Shown here: positions 31,261-40,908 of the stretch, piece after piece | Numbering within the stretch: the first letter of the stretch is position 1 | Layout of the letters: each line of letters starts with the position of its first letter | Source: [Phialemoniopsis] sp. UDSM-2020 | Taxonomy: Eukaryota; Ascomycota; Sordariomycetes; Thyridiales; Thyridiaceae | DNA length: 64,000 bases | Assembly: GCA_018873225.1 (NCBI GenBank) | Contig: JAEILZ010000005.1 | Location: 186,001 to 250,000 of the forward strand | Direction: 5' to 3' | The notes under the pieces: model-generated | Databases searched by the model: none | What the model was told of the DNA's origin: nothing | The model's input: only the letters and a program-made list of their open reading frames with translations | Position numbers and translations under genes: made by a program

Positions 31261-33578
31261 TTACAAAGAAGAACGCATGCTGGCCTCGAATGCAAAGGCC
31301 GCACGTTGAGCGAGCTCCTGCACTGCAAGTCTGATCTCGGGATCTTGATCTTCAACTTGAAGGGGAACTGGAAGCCTGAAGGGCTTTCCATCAGGCTCGC
31401 ACACAGTATCAGCCCGCGGTAACGTTCCGTTCTGGAAGTATGCCCTAATCGCTCGGGCCGTGCACGAAGACGGAGTCGAGAGACTCGTATGCTGCAGAAA
31501 CGCTGTTAGTCCCAACTCTATTTTCCGGATGGGTAACACAACGTACGCCGTAGGAGTTCTGAATCAACACCACCGACCCCGGAAAAGACTGGGAGTTGTT
31601 TCTAGCGCTGATCAACGGCGTGATGTTGTCTGCGATGTTGTTCACGAACAGGATTGGGTAGCTCGTGTTGGCATTGAAAGGTCCTGACATCGAGTGGTTA
31701 GACGCAATGAACCAACATGAGAAACCAGAGATACCCGCAACTGACCTGCAACACGCCACTTGGGCCGAATCTGCCTGCTGACGCAGCCCATGCGGTTCAC
31801 GGCATTGACGGCTCCTACAGAATAGCTCATCTTCTGCACCGCATCCGCATATTCCACAAAGTCTTCTAGGGTGTCGTTCATGGGCGGGGTATCCGCACAC
31901 AGAACAGCAGAGAAGACGTCTGCTGTGCCTTCCATCAGGGTTGTGGGCGGCACCGTCGGCGGTATCGTTTCCACAGCACACATCGACAACATGTCGTTGG
32001 GTTTGACAATATCGTAAAAGGCCCGACCATCACGTTTCTCAACAGTCGCAAGAACCTTGGCGAGTAGCTCAAAGGTGTGATATGGTCGATAGAGGCTAGT
32101 CGAGATAAAAGCCTTGATTTTGGAAAAGGTAACCAGGTGCGGTAAGATAGGGCCTTGGTCACTCGGAGGTACTACGAGCGGGCTTCTTCGTATGTCCTCG
32201 AGTAAAGCATCAATTCTGCTTCTGATAGACTCTGGATCTTTGTCACACATCGGACACTTGATGGGTCCCGCCTCGATGCAAAGCTCGTAGAAGGCATCCA
32301 TGACTTTGTCGGCGTCTTGCAAGAAGTTGATGTGCTCTCTAAGGAACCACTCGCGGTAATCAACATTTCCTACATATCACTAAAGTCAGTACTGTATAGG
32401 TCATAGTGAAAACATGAGAGCCCTACCATCACTGACGATCCGGTCAACCTTGTCCGGATACATCGCAGCAAAGGCGCCTGCAAGGATGGTGCCGTAGCTG
32501 AATCCCCAGAACTTAAGCTTCTCTTCGCCTAGCTCCTTGGAGATCTGTAACAAGTCGGCTGCATGGGAGGCAGTGGCCGAGTGACGCAGAATCCCGGATG
32601 CGTTCAAAGTTCGTTCGCAGGTCTGCGAGAATGCAGATGCCCTAGCAAATACATCGGAAAGGACTCCTGGATGCGAGTCAATGGTTCCAGGAGCTTGCAG
32701 GTCCCACAGACTCCGCGCCTGCTCCGTCTCCCAGCACTCGATACGTGGAACGGACGCCCCGACTATGGCCAGGGAATGTTAGTAACTCATCGTGTGTAAC
32801 TTAAGAGTATTGATTAGGATCCTACCTCCGCGAGGGTCAAACGTGACGATATCCTGCAGCCACACAATGATCAGCCATATCCAGGAATAAGCATTTGACA
32901 AGTTGACTGACAAAATTGGTCCCGACGATGGACTGGATGTACTTTCCATGGTCTACTAGACTCCAAATTCCAGAACCTCCTGGACCCTAGAAATAACTGC
33001 ATTAGCCTAAGACTGGCAAGGCCTCATGGGCACGATTCTCACCCCAGGGTTGAAGATGACCGGGCCACGGTAATCCTTGCGATCTTTCGCACGAAGCCTT
33101 GCAAGCGCAAGTATGACTCTCTCGTCGTCTGAAGGATCAAGCCAGTCCATCGGTAGCTTAGAATGTTAGCGTATCACCGCATTCCGTCGATAAGGCTGAA
33201 TGCACTCACATCCAGGCGGGCACAGTCCAGAGTCCCTTGGTAGCACGAATGCCACTCTATCATCCGGCTTGGTTCGATCTGTATCTCCAAGTCAGCATCC
33301 ATTACTGATTTCGAGCAACTTATCTATGCAACGTCTCTGCTCACATCTGTCCAGTGCCAGTCGCCCCGTTGGGACTGCTTGGGCGAAGGAAATGGAGCCC
33401 TTGGCCCGAAGCGGAAGCTAGCGGTGTACCAGAACGCCACAGCCGCCAGCACCGAAGCAGCAGCCAGTCTCCAAACGGGCCATCGCTGTCGTGTATTAGG
33501 CCCAGAGCCTATCGGCGACGAGACGGTCTGCTGTTTTTGATCCATCTCTTGGGGAGTGAGATGATGAAACTCTTTCAT
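31261..33578 (-). CDS. Membrane-anchored serine hydrolase with TAP-like C-terminal domain
   Basis: Alpha/beta hydrolase related to bacterial tripeptidyl aminopeptidases. Nine exons, 33345-33578, 33210-33278, 33043-33156, 32912-32986, 32826-32853, 32427-32762, 31746-32369, 31547-31683 and 31261-31491, give 615 aa. Residues about 35-55 (WRLAAASVLAAVAFWYTASF) form one membrane anchor. The oxyanion-hole motif NPGGPGGSG is formed across a splice, and DIVTFDPRGVGAS follows. The nucleophile is the Ser in FWGFSYGT. A conserved Asp lies in LFVNNIADNITP and the catalytic His is in SYGHTSLS, also formed by a splice. The fifth exon is only 28 nt. The substrate is probably a peptide or an ester; fungal members have not been assigned one role. 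Confidence 0.88.
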
Positions 33579-34197
33579 GATGCCTCCGCCTCGGGCGACG
33601 ACTTGCGACAAAGGAAGGGATGAAAATCCCGCTAATGGCGGTCGGTCATGCGAGGGACCGTAGTGGGTGTGGCGGATAATGTCAAGCCCCACGCCGCCAA
33701 GTGCAGAGCTCCATACGTACAATTGCGGATCAGATCAACGCCTTTATCTTATCAATCTTCAAAGACCTTGGCGATCGAGACGCAGGTGCAGACAGAGTCT
33801 CGTCAATACTGAGGAATCTTGTGTCACCTTCACTCTGCTGGGATACTTGTCCAAACTGTAAGCTGTCCTTCAGGGCCCCCAGAACGCCATTGACGATGAA
33901 CGGCCAATGAGCTATCTCATCACATTTCCTTAAACAGTCAGTGTCGAAAAGCTAGCTCACGCACAACCTGGGCGACGCATTACCTGAGGCATTCCTGCAG
34001 ATGATCACACCCTTCTCTATTGGTAGGCGTGCCACGTCACGATAGATAAGGTCACGAGGCTGTGCTGATGCCCAATATTGAGACACTTCGCCATGACCAT
34101 CATTATTGATGACAGATAGTGAAGCAACATCATCTAACTCGCCATCACCATTCTCTCATCGTTTCTTTGCACAAGCTCTGCTTAGGTGTATCCTGCT
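33579..34197. promoter_or_regulatory. Divergent intergenic region, TAP-like hydrolase / HET gene
   Basis: 619 bp between divergent starts. An upstream open frame continues into the hydrolase (from 33722) but has a poor N-terminus. No other feature seen. Confidence 0.4.
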
Positions 34198-34806
34198 ATG
34201 CGTCTATTAAATGCTGAGACGAAAAAGGTCGTCGAATTTAACGGCGATGAGATACCGCCCTATGCGATCTTATCCCACACATGGGGACAGGATGAGATCA
34301 AGCTCCAAGATTTGGAACACTTGTACCACAACGCGTCACCCACGCTTTGCGATTCGACATCACCGCAGCGCGAACAATCCCTCGCAAAGATTAACGGCTG
34401 TTGTGACAGGGCTTTGGAGGATGGGCTGGACTGGACCTGGATTGATACTTGCTGCATAGACAAGACCAGCAACGCAGAGCTGTCCGAGGCCATCAATTCT
34501 ATGTTTAGATGGTATCATGATGCGGTGGTATGTTATGTATACCTCGCGGATGTGCCTGGCGATGACGATATTATGGAGTCTACATCTTGCTTTGGTGATA
34601 GTAGGTGGTTCACGCGAGGTTGGACATTGCAGGAGCTCTTAGCTCCAGAGCAAGTCCATTTCTTTAACAATTCTTGGAAGTCACTCGGCAATCGCGACAC
34701 GCTCTGTGCGGCCTGTTCGTTTCGGTTGCAGGTATATTCCAACAATGGGGCTGGCTTCATGTTCTGTCTTGCTCTATTCTTGCTGCTATGGGAAATGCTT
34801 TATTAG
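34198..34806 (+). CDS. HET-domain protein, short form
   Basis: Heterokaryon-incompatibility domain protein of 202 aa. The start MRLLNAETKKVVEF at 34198 is the usual opening of HET proteins. The domain is complete: PPYAILSHTWGQDE, then DWTWIDTCCIDKTS with AELSEAINSMFRWYHDA, and finally SRWFTRGWTLQELLAP with VHFFNNSW. HET domains trigger non-self recognition and cell death in ascomycetes. The protein stops soon after the domain with a hydrophobic tail (MFCLALFLLLWEM). The larger relatives continue with a helical linker and further domains, and the following 700 bp show no clear continuation. This may be a truncated copy, or a missed intron near 34729. Confidence 0.72.
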   Translation: MRLLNAETKKVVEFNGDEIPPYAILSHTWGQDEIKLQDLEHLYHNASPTLCDSTSPQREQSLAKINGCCDRALEDGLDWTWIDTCCIDKTSNAELSEAINSMFRWYHDAVVCYVYLADVPGDDDIMESTSCFGDSRWFTRGWTLQELLAPEQVHFFNNSWKSLGNRDTLCAACSFRLQVYSNNGAGFMFCLALFLLLWEMLY

Positions 34807-35588
34807 CGCTTGGGTTACAGCGAGGACTCTCGGAGAGCGGCTCCTTCGTGATACAAAGTCACGCGTCCTTGGGTTTCTTTATTGTCCTGCTCGTGGAATC
34901 GTTTGCGTTTCTACTATGACGCATCGCGGAAATAGATCTAAGGTCATGGCACTGCCTGGTTATAAATTAATGGGAACTGATCACTCCAAGATAACAGCTC
35001 TTGAACATGACAGGCCACAAACTATCCACCACGTCGTACATTCTTACGGTCTCAAATCGAGGGGCTATGACCAATGACCTCGTGCTTAGCTTGCTACAAG
35101 AGAATTATGGGAAGGACTGATGGGCCACTTGTAGACGGAGGGATTTCACCTCTGTTGACAGGCTGAATGGCTAGTATGCATCACCCAGAAAGGACTTCGT
35201 TGGATTTCGATGATATGTGACTTGAAGGGGACTCGCCTAGTTGTCCTGCAAGGCGTGCGGCTTCTGCCTGTTCGTCGCGAAACAAACGATGTTGAGACCG
35301 AGTATTACTTTGTTGACTGTTGTGGTTGGGCTTTTGCTGGCGGCGTTTTTATGCAACCATGGATGAACACAAGTTTTGTGGAAGGGTAAATGGGTGTAAA
35401 TGAAATAAGGACGCGTAAGTTTGATACAATTATTCACAACCTTTCCACAGTAAGACTCAATCTTCTCCTTAAAATGAGCCTTTACAATGCCTGTCTCAGG
35501 AGTACTGATTGCTTCACCGAGTCTAAAGGTGTGAAAGTCTAATTACGGTCAATCTCGATCAGGAACAAAGTGGCCATATATGGGAAAG
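34807..35588. other. Region after the short HET gene, possibly decayed HET sequence
   Basis: 782 bp with a plus-strand open frame around 34706-35077 that does not match a HET continuation. No domain is recognisable. It could be decayed coding sequence or ordinary intergenic DNA. Confidence 0.35.
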
Positions 35589-36980
35589 CTAAGAAGATTT
35601 AAGTTGTTTTGTAGCTACCAACATCAAGTTCCTTGGCGATATCCTGTAATTAAAAACAGGAAGAACTTCGACATGTTTAGCTTCACGTTCAACGAGATAC
35701 CAGTACCGGTCCATGGCAATGACACTCTCAACGATCTTGCAACATGTTATACTGAGGGTCCATAAGATAGCCACTCTCCCTTCGTGACCCCGGTATCGTT
35801 CCTCGTATGCCAAAAGCTCCTCTTCTGATATTCTTTTCTCGTCGATGCCTACGCTCTGCATGGCGCGCCTCGCAAATGCTTGGAAGTTTGCCAGATCTCC
35901 TTTGCGTATCCCCCATGTCGGTCGGTGACTCGGATCAAGATGGATCTTCTTGTCATAGAAGACCTTCTCCAATAGAGTGCGGTAAAATCGCCTTCTAGAA
36001 TGCGTACTTGTTGTCTTGGCCGGGTCTGCTCGCTCCCACTTGCTTGGGGCTTGACACCCCGTCATCATGGCCGTCGGACTCAGGGTGACATCTTTCGCCC
36101 TCATTCGGTTACTTATGGGAAAGCCTTCGGGGCAAGATTCGGATCGTGGAACGATGTGATTGTAGCAGCACCCGACAGCGCCAAGAGAGTCAATTGAGGG
36201 AACAGTGGTGAAGTATCGCAACATGTGCTCCGATAGTTGGCCGCACGCATGGAGACCAACGAGCATGCACTTCTCTCCTCCAGCCCATGCCTCGATCTCT
36301 TCAACAAGTCCAGGAGGCCCATCGATATAGCGAACCAGATGTGTGATCCTATCTTCGGAGACTCCAAGTGAGGCAGCAAACGCTTGAGAGCCAGCGACTT
36401 GCGACTGACTGCCGTCGATTGCGAGCACGCGAAGGGCCGGGAAAAGAAAGGCGAGAGACGCAGACAGATAGCCCTGCCCAGACCCCATGTCTATAACATG
36501 CGTTATGCCACCTTCTCGACACCTTTTCTCGATGAATACAACGGCTGTTGATACTTCAGCTATCTTTTTGGTGTTCATCCGGCTCTTCAAGACATCGGGC
36601 AAATCGTAGGTAGACATGGGCCGCTGAATCCTGGAGACGCTGAGCGATCTCAACGATCTCAACCATGCCGTAAGAGACTCCGGTCGGTCTTGATTCTCGG
36701 GTAAGTCCTGTTCTTCTTCGATGCTGTCGATCAAGTCCTGCTGGGCAACGCGATGGTCTGGAAGTGACTCCCACCAGGCTGCCCACTCTGGTGGCAACGC
36801 GTCCCACGCATTGTAGACAAGGGCATCGTTGACGTGGATGCCTCCGGTTATTTGTTGCACCAAAGGCGTGCGAATGAAGTCTATGAGATCATCTGTATAC
36901 TCCTGGAGCCTGATAGACGGAGTTGTGTTGGATGATACATCCATGCTTGGGATGTCAAGAGGTTGAGCCAAAATTGACAT
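35589..36980 (-). CDS. METTL25/RRNAD1-like methyltransferase
   Basis: Intronless gene of 463 aa. A Rossmann-type SAM site is visible: THVIDMGSGQGYLSASL, then RVLAIDGSQSQVAGS. It is followed by the family hallmarks LVGLHACGQLSEHMLRYF and LGAVGCCYNHI, with FPIS and a CQ pair downstream. This order is the METTL25/RRNAD1 family (methyltransferase domain 32). Its animal relative METTL25B has been linked to ribosomal protein arginine methylation; the fungal target is not established. The C-terminus AILWTLSITCCKIVESVIAM is also conserved in the family. It is divergent from a Zn2Cys6 gene with a 306-bp gap. Confidence 0.85.
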   Translation of the reverse strand: MSILAQPLDIPSMDVSSNTTPSIRLQEYTDDLIDFIRTPLVQQITGGIHVNDALVYNAWDALPPEWAAWWESLPDHRVAQQDLIDSIEEEQDLPENQDRPESLTAWLRSLRSLSVSRIQRPMSTYDLPDVLKSRMNTKKIAEVSTAVVFIEKRCREGGITHVIDMGSGQGYLSASLAFLFPALRVLAIDGSQSQVAGSQAFAASLGVSEDRITHLVRYIDGPPGLVEEIEAWAGGEKCMLVGLHACGQLSEHMLRYFTTVPSIDSLGAVGCCYNHIVPRSESCPEGFPISNRMRAKDVTLSPTAMMTGCQAPSKWERADPAKTTSTHSRRRFYRTLLEKVFYDKKIHLDPSHRPTWGIRKGDLANFQAFARRAMQSVGIDEKRISEEELLAYEERYRGHEGRVAILWTLSITCCKIVESVIAMDRYWYLVEREAKHVEVLPVFNYRISPRNLMLVATKQLKSS

Positions 36981-37286
36981 TCCGTCAAATCAGCTCATGT
37001 GGGTCACCCGCTCCTAGAAGTGAGGGGGAAAAGTAGTGCGCCTTCACTAAGTACTTAGCTTGGTGGGTTAAGGTGTGTTAGCCCCGTTAGATACCTGATA
37101 GTAGAGCCAGAACTTATACCAGCTTCTACGTCCCAGTTCCGGGATGACACTAAATGATAGACGGAATTCCAGTCATTTTGAACGGAACTCCGATTCCAGT
37201 CTTCCCGGATTCCTACCCCTTCCCTCGATTTATCCTGGAAAGTGATCCAACTACCTAATTACAACCTTTTTCGAGAGGTCAACACC
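36981..37286. promoter_or_regulatory. Divergent promoter, METTL25-like gene / Zn2Cys6 factor
   Basis: 306 bp. It holds a perfect CGG-N4-CCG inverted repeat (cggaactccg, 37183-37192), an imperfect copy at 37162-37170 (cggaattcc), and related ttccggga-like sequences at about 37137-37143 and 37203-37212. The sequence attccagtc occurs twice. These lie 75-150 bp upstream of the regulator's ATG. Confidence 0.55.
37183..37192. promoter_or_regulatory. Candidate Zn2Cys6 binding site, CGG-N4-CCG
   Basis: Inverted CGG half sites four bases apart, 95 bp upstream of the Zn2Cys6 gene start. Spaced inverted CGG repeats are the known target type of this protein family. Autoregulation is inferred, not shown. 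Confidence 0.45.
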
Positions 37287-39248
37287 ATGGAAAACGCCAT
37301 ACCGATCGGGTCAACGGCTTACGGCCACGCCTGCACCGAGTGTGCGCGGGCCAAGACGCGGTGCATGCCCCGCGCCTCCAGCGGTGGCACGAGCTGCCAG
37401 AGATGCCACCGCCTAAACAAGGACTGTCGGCCGGCGGTGCGGATGCGCAAGCCGAAGCCGTTGTCCAAGACGGCGCGTCTGGAGCAGAAAATGGACGGCT
37501 TAATGACGCTGCTAAAGACGTCGTCGGCTGCCGGCGGCGCCGAGCAAGGAACGCCACCCACGGCCTTGGCGACGCCTCCCGACCGGCCAACACCCGTCCA
37601 GGGCCAGAATAACATCCAAAAGACGCTGTTAGATCCGCTAGTGAGCAGGGTTCACGACATTGACTTTTCTCGGGCTTCGGTCGATCAACAAGAGGAGCAC
37701 CTGCGCTCATTTCGCACCGAGAAGCTGCCCTACTTGCCTTTTGTTCACATCCCTGCAGACATGTCTGTTCAAGAACTGAAGCAGGAGTTCCCCTTCTTTT
37801 GGCGCTGTATCGAAGCGATACAGACCAAAGATATTACACGTCAGAGAGACCTCGTCCAATATTGTCGCGAATATGGGGCTAGAGTGATGGTCGTTGAGTG
37901 CCAAAAGAGCCTTGACCTGCTTCTAGGTCTTTTAGTGAACCTAATGTGGTAATATTCTACCAGCCTCTTCGTTCGCGCTTTCTCTGAAGCATTCATTGAC
38001 ATATGACAGGATGTCGTATCAGGCCCAGCCAATGACTAGTTGCCTCTGCATCTACATGCAGCTTGCAGTTGCGCTGCTTACTGAAATGGGCCTCACCAGG
38101 CCTCCTCCACCTCCACCCCCGCCAGACGTCAACACTGAAGCTGGCAATTACACAACACCGCAGGATATACCGCACCTCAGGCCGCCCATCTCAACAGTCC
38201 GCACAATGAACCAGCGGCGAGCAGTGATTAGCTGCTACATTTTGAGCTCAGTGTAAGCAACAAGTATGCACTTTGCTCCTCGAAGGCATTCTAACTGATA
38301 ATCTGATCAGAATTGCACACTTCCTGGGACGGATGGATCCCATGAGGTGGACGCCGCATCTTTCCGAATGTCTTGAAGTCTTGGCTCAGAGTACAGAGAC
38401 CGAAGGAGACCAGTTCTTAGCTCATGTCGCTCGTATCCGTTTAGTTGCCGACAAATCCTGGCTGGTTACGACCCGCGATTTTAACATCTCTGACACTACT
38501 CAGGCACCCGTCCTGTTTCATTTAGAATCATTCAAGTGGCAGCTAGACGACCTTAAGACGCGCATACCACCTAGCTTTCTCTCCAGAGGTAGGCAACTTC
38601 GAGGATGCTTCTCAACTCAACCTACTCTTCACTGACTCCTTAATGGCAGATACGATCCGCCTACATATTGCGTACGCCGAATTTGCTTTGTATTCGCCAG
38701 CCCTGAAGATATCGACTTCCTCTCAAGAGTACTCGGATCCAAAACGCATCGACTACCTCTGGGCCTGCCTGATGGCCGTGAAACAATTCCTTGACATCAT
38801 ATGCACCGTGCCACCCGCCGCGTATGCTTCTCTCTCCATTGTGCACTTCTCACAGACCTCAAGTGCACTGATTACCCTGTTTTATCTCTCCGTATTGGAG
38901 CTACCCGGTTGGGACCGTGCGGCCGTCCGCAGGACGGCGGATATTATGGCCATCTCAGCCCATATCGAGCACCAGCTTAACCAAACTGGAGACGCCATAG
39001 GAATCCGCATAAGCGGTGCAGAGCGGGACGCGTTTGTTGGCGGAGCTAGTATTATCCGCAAGCTGAGAAGTGGATGGGGTGCTAGACTGGGAGAGCTGGC
39101 CGAGCCTCCTGCAAAAAGCGTGGATGTAGACGGGCTGACACCGGAGTCGGCAGACGTCATGTTTCTTGATAACATGTTCGGCTGGCCCGTAGACATGTGG
39201 TTTCCAGATCCAGTATTTGGCGATAACATGATGAATAATGGTTTCTAG
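37287..39248 (+). CDS. Zn2Cys6 fungal-specific transcription factor
   Basis: Four exons, 37287-37948, 38010-38252, 38311-38588 and 38650-39248, give 593 aa. The zinc cluster starts at C16: C-x2-C-x6-C-x10-C-x2-C-x6-C (CTECARAKTRC, then CQRCHRLNKDC), followed by a basic linker and a short helical dimerisation stretch (KTARLEQKMDGLMTLLK). The middle region (LPYLPFVHIPADMSVQELKQ) and the later helices resemble Leu3/War1-like fungal regulators. There is a polyproline run, RPPPPPPPP, about 270. The C-terminus is acidic and aromatic (DNMFGWPVDMWFPDPVFG), like an activation domain. It is the nearest regulator to the HR-PKS (about 1.7 kb from the PKS 3' end, across one orphan gene), so it is a candidate controller of it. 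Confidence 0.92.
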
Positions 39249-39399
39249 AAGACTTGAAATTAAGATAATAGACAAGACATAGGAAATGTCCAGTCCCCAA
39301 TGAATAGACCTCCAATGCAGCTTAAACAATTCAACCACGCTGCTGCAGCTCTGGAGTTTTGTCAGAGTGGGCTAGAATCTCAGAGCTTGTGGTGTTGAG

Positions 39400-40320
39400 T
39401 CAAGTCATTCTCCCTGTAGCACTCAGCCTCTCCAGCTTTCTAGACTCCCTGTCGCGATTAAAAGGGCCGATATCTGTCCAAACGCCGTCATCTTCCACCG
39501 TGGCTGCGATGTCGGCGGGCTCGTAAGTCAGGAGTGCCACGTAGAACTTGGTAATCAGAGACGTGACGGCCACCTTGATACACCCCGAGTACGATAGCTT
39601 CTTGCCTTCGGACCGGTGTAGAGAAGCGTCGACGGCCTTGACGAACGGCGCCGAGTCGGGCCTCCTATCCACCACCGAGCGCATGCACTCCTCGTCCACC
39701 ATGAGGCACATGCTCGTCACCATGCCCGGCTCGGGCCCGCCAGGCCAGCCCTCTGCGACCTCGTCATCGTCATCGTCCTCCTCATCTTCTATGCAGAGCT
39801 GGTACAGGTATGAAACGCCTTCGGGGGTCTGATTCGCCATGTCTTCGTCTGACACGAAACGCACCATGACATTGTCGTCCAGGCGGCTAATGCCGGACTC
39901 GGCGGGCGCTGCGGCGATTCCCTCATTGAGCAGCTGGAAGAAGCCAGTCTGAAAGGTCTTCCATAGACCTGTATCGGAAAAGTATGTCCGGAAGGCCCAG
40001 AAGCCAAAGTTCTCCCAGCCCTCAGCTTCCACCCGCTGCACAAGGATCTGCAAGTTCTCTGCCGTAGGATCTGGCGGCGTAGACTCCGAGGCATCGGTCT
40101 CTTCCGGGAGCAAAATGGGGCGTGCGCCGCGAGCAACTCGTTCTTCATTCTTCTTGCCCACCCATTCAAGTGTTTCCACGTGCGTCTCGGCCGCAGTGCG
40201 GTCCATGACCTTTTGGAGTTGCTCTTCTGTAAGTGCCTCGTAATCTGCATCGCTAGCGTTCCTGTACTTTTCTTCAGTCCATCCAGGAGGCAGGTAGCTC
40301 AATATAGGATTGTCCGCCAT
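39400..40320 (-). CDS. Acidic protein of unknown function
   Basis: I do not recognise the family. From the ATG at 40320 it is 306 aa (MADNPILSYLPPGWTEEKY); an upstream ATG at 40422 would add 34 residues of poor quality. The N-terminal half is helical and charged (ALTEEQLQKVMDRTAAETHV). The middle has WENFGFWAFRTYFSDTGLW and RLDDNVMVRFVSDED, then a run of acidic residues (EDEEDDDDDE). The C-terminal part looks like alternating strands (KLSYSGCIKVAVTSLITKFY). No signal peptide or membrane segment. It sits between the Zn2Cys6 gene and the HR-PKS but shows no resemblance to a biosynthetic enzyme. Confidence 0.7.
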   Translation of the reverse strand: MADNPILSYLPPGWTEEKYRNASDADYEALTEEQLQKVMDRTAAETHVETLEWVGKKNEERVARGARPILLPEETDASESTPPDPTAENLQILVQRVEAEGWENFGFWAFRTYFSDTGLWKTFQTGFFQLLNEGIAAAPAESGISRLDDNVMVRFVSDEDMANQTPEGVSYLYQLCIEDEEDDDDDEVAEGWPGGPEPGMVTSMCLMVDEECMRSVVDRRPDSAPFVKAVDASLHRSEGKKLSYSGCIKVAVTSLITKFYVALLTYEPADIAATVEDDGVWTDIGPFNRDRESRKLERLSATGRMT

Positions 40321-40908
40321 TGTAGTTGATCCCGGGTGTAGGGAATTCGAGGCGAGACGTGCTGTATGAAGGAAAGATGATGAGAACCAAAGGTAAGATT
40401 TGGCAGCGAAGGGCTCCTGCATGAATCACTTTAATGTCGAACTCCAAGGTTGTGCAAAGCTGCAGCTGAGCCGCCTGTGTGACTGGCGGTCCATGGCGCA
40501 AGTGGAGTATGCTAATGTGGGCCATTTAGCGCTGATTGCCCCTACAGCAACCTCAAAAGTCACTTCAAGTTTCGTCCGGGTCCAACCCGACTCTATGGGA
40601 CACATCACCAACTCTATGAAACGAAGAGACTTGTATCTTCATTATAACAGCGGCATGTTGTTCTATTCAAAAATCATGACTGTGTCTATCATAATTTAGA
40701 AAAGTCATTGCTCGTTCAGTAAGCCACCATCCCATCCATCATTGCATGCATACATCATTCAGTCAAACCATTACCATATCCAAAAGTGACAAAAGAAAAC
40801 AAACCATCCACTCAACGAAGGACAACCAACAAATGAAATGAGAAGCAGGAAAAAAGTCATGTCCATAATCATGCAAAAACGTGAAATCGTCAAATCCTCC
40901 TTCACTCC
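40321..40908. other. Intergenic region between acidic protein gene and PKS 3' end
   Basis: 588 bp; A+T-rich close to the PKS stop (40700-40900). No feature seen. Confidence 0.4.
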
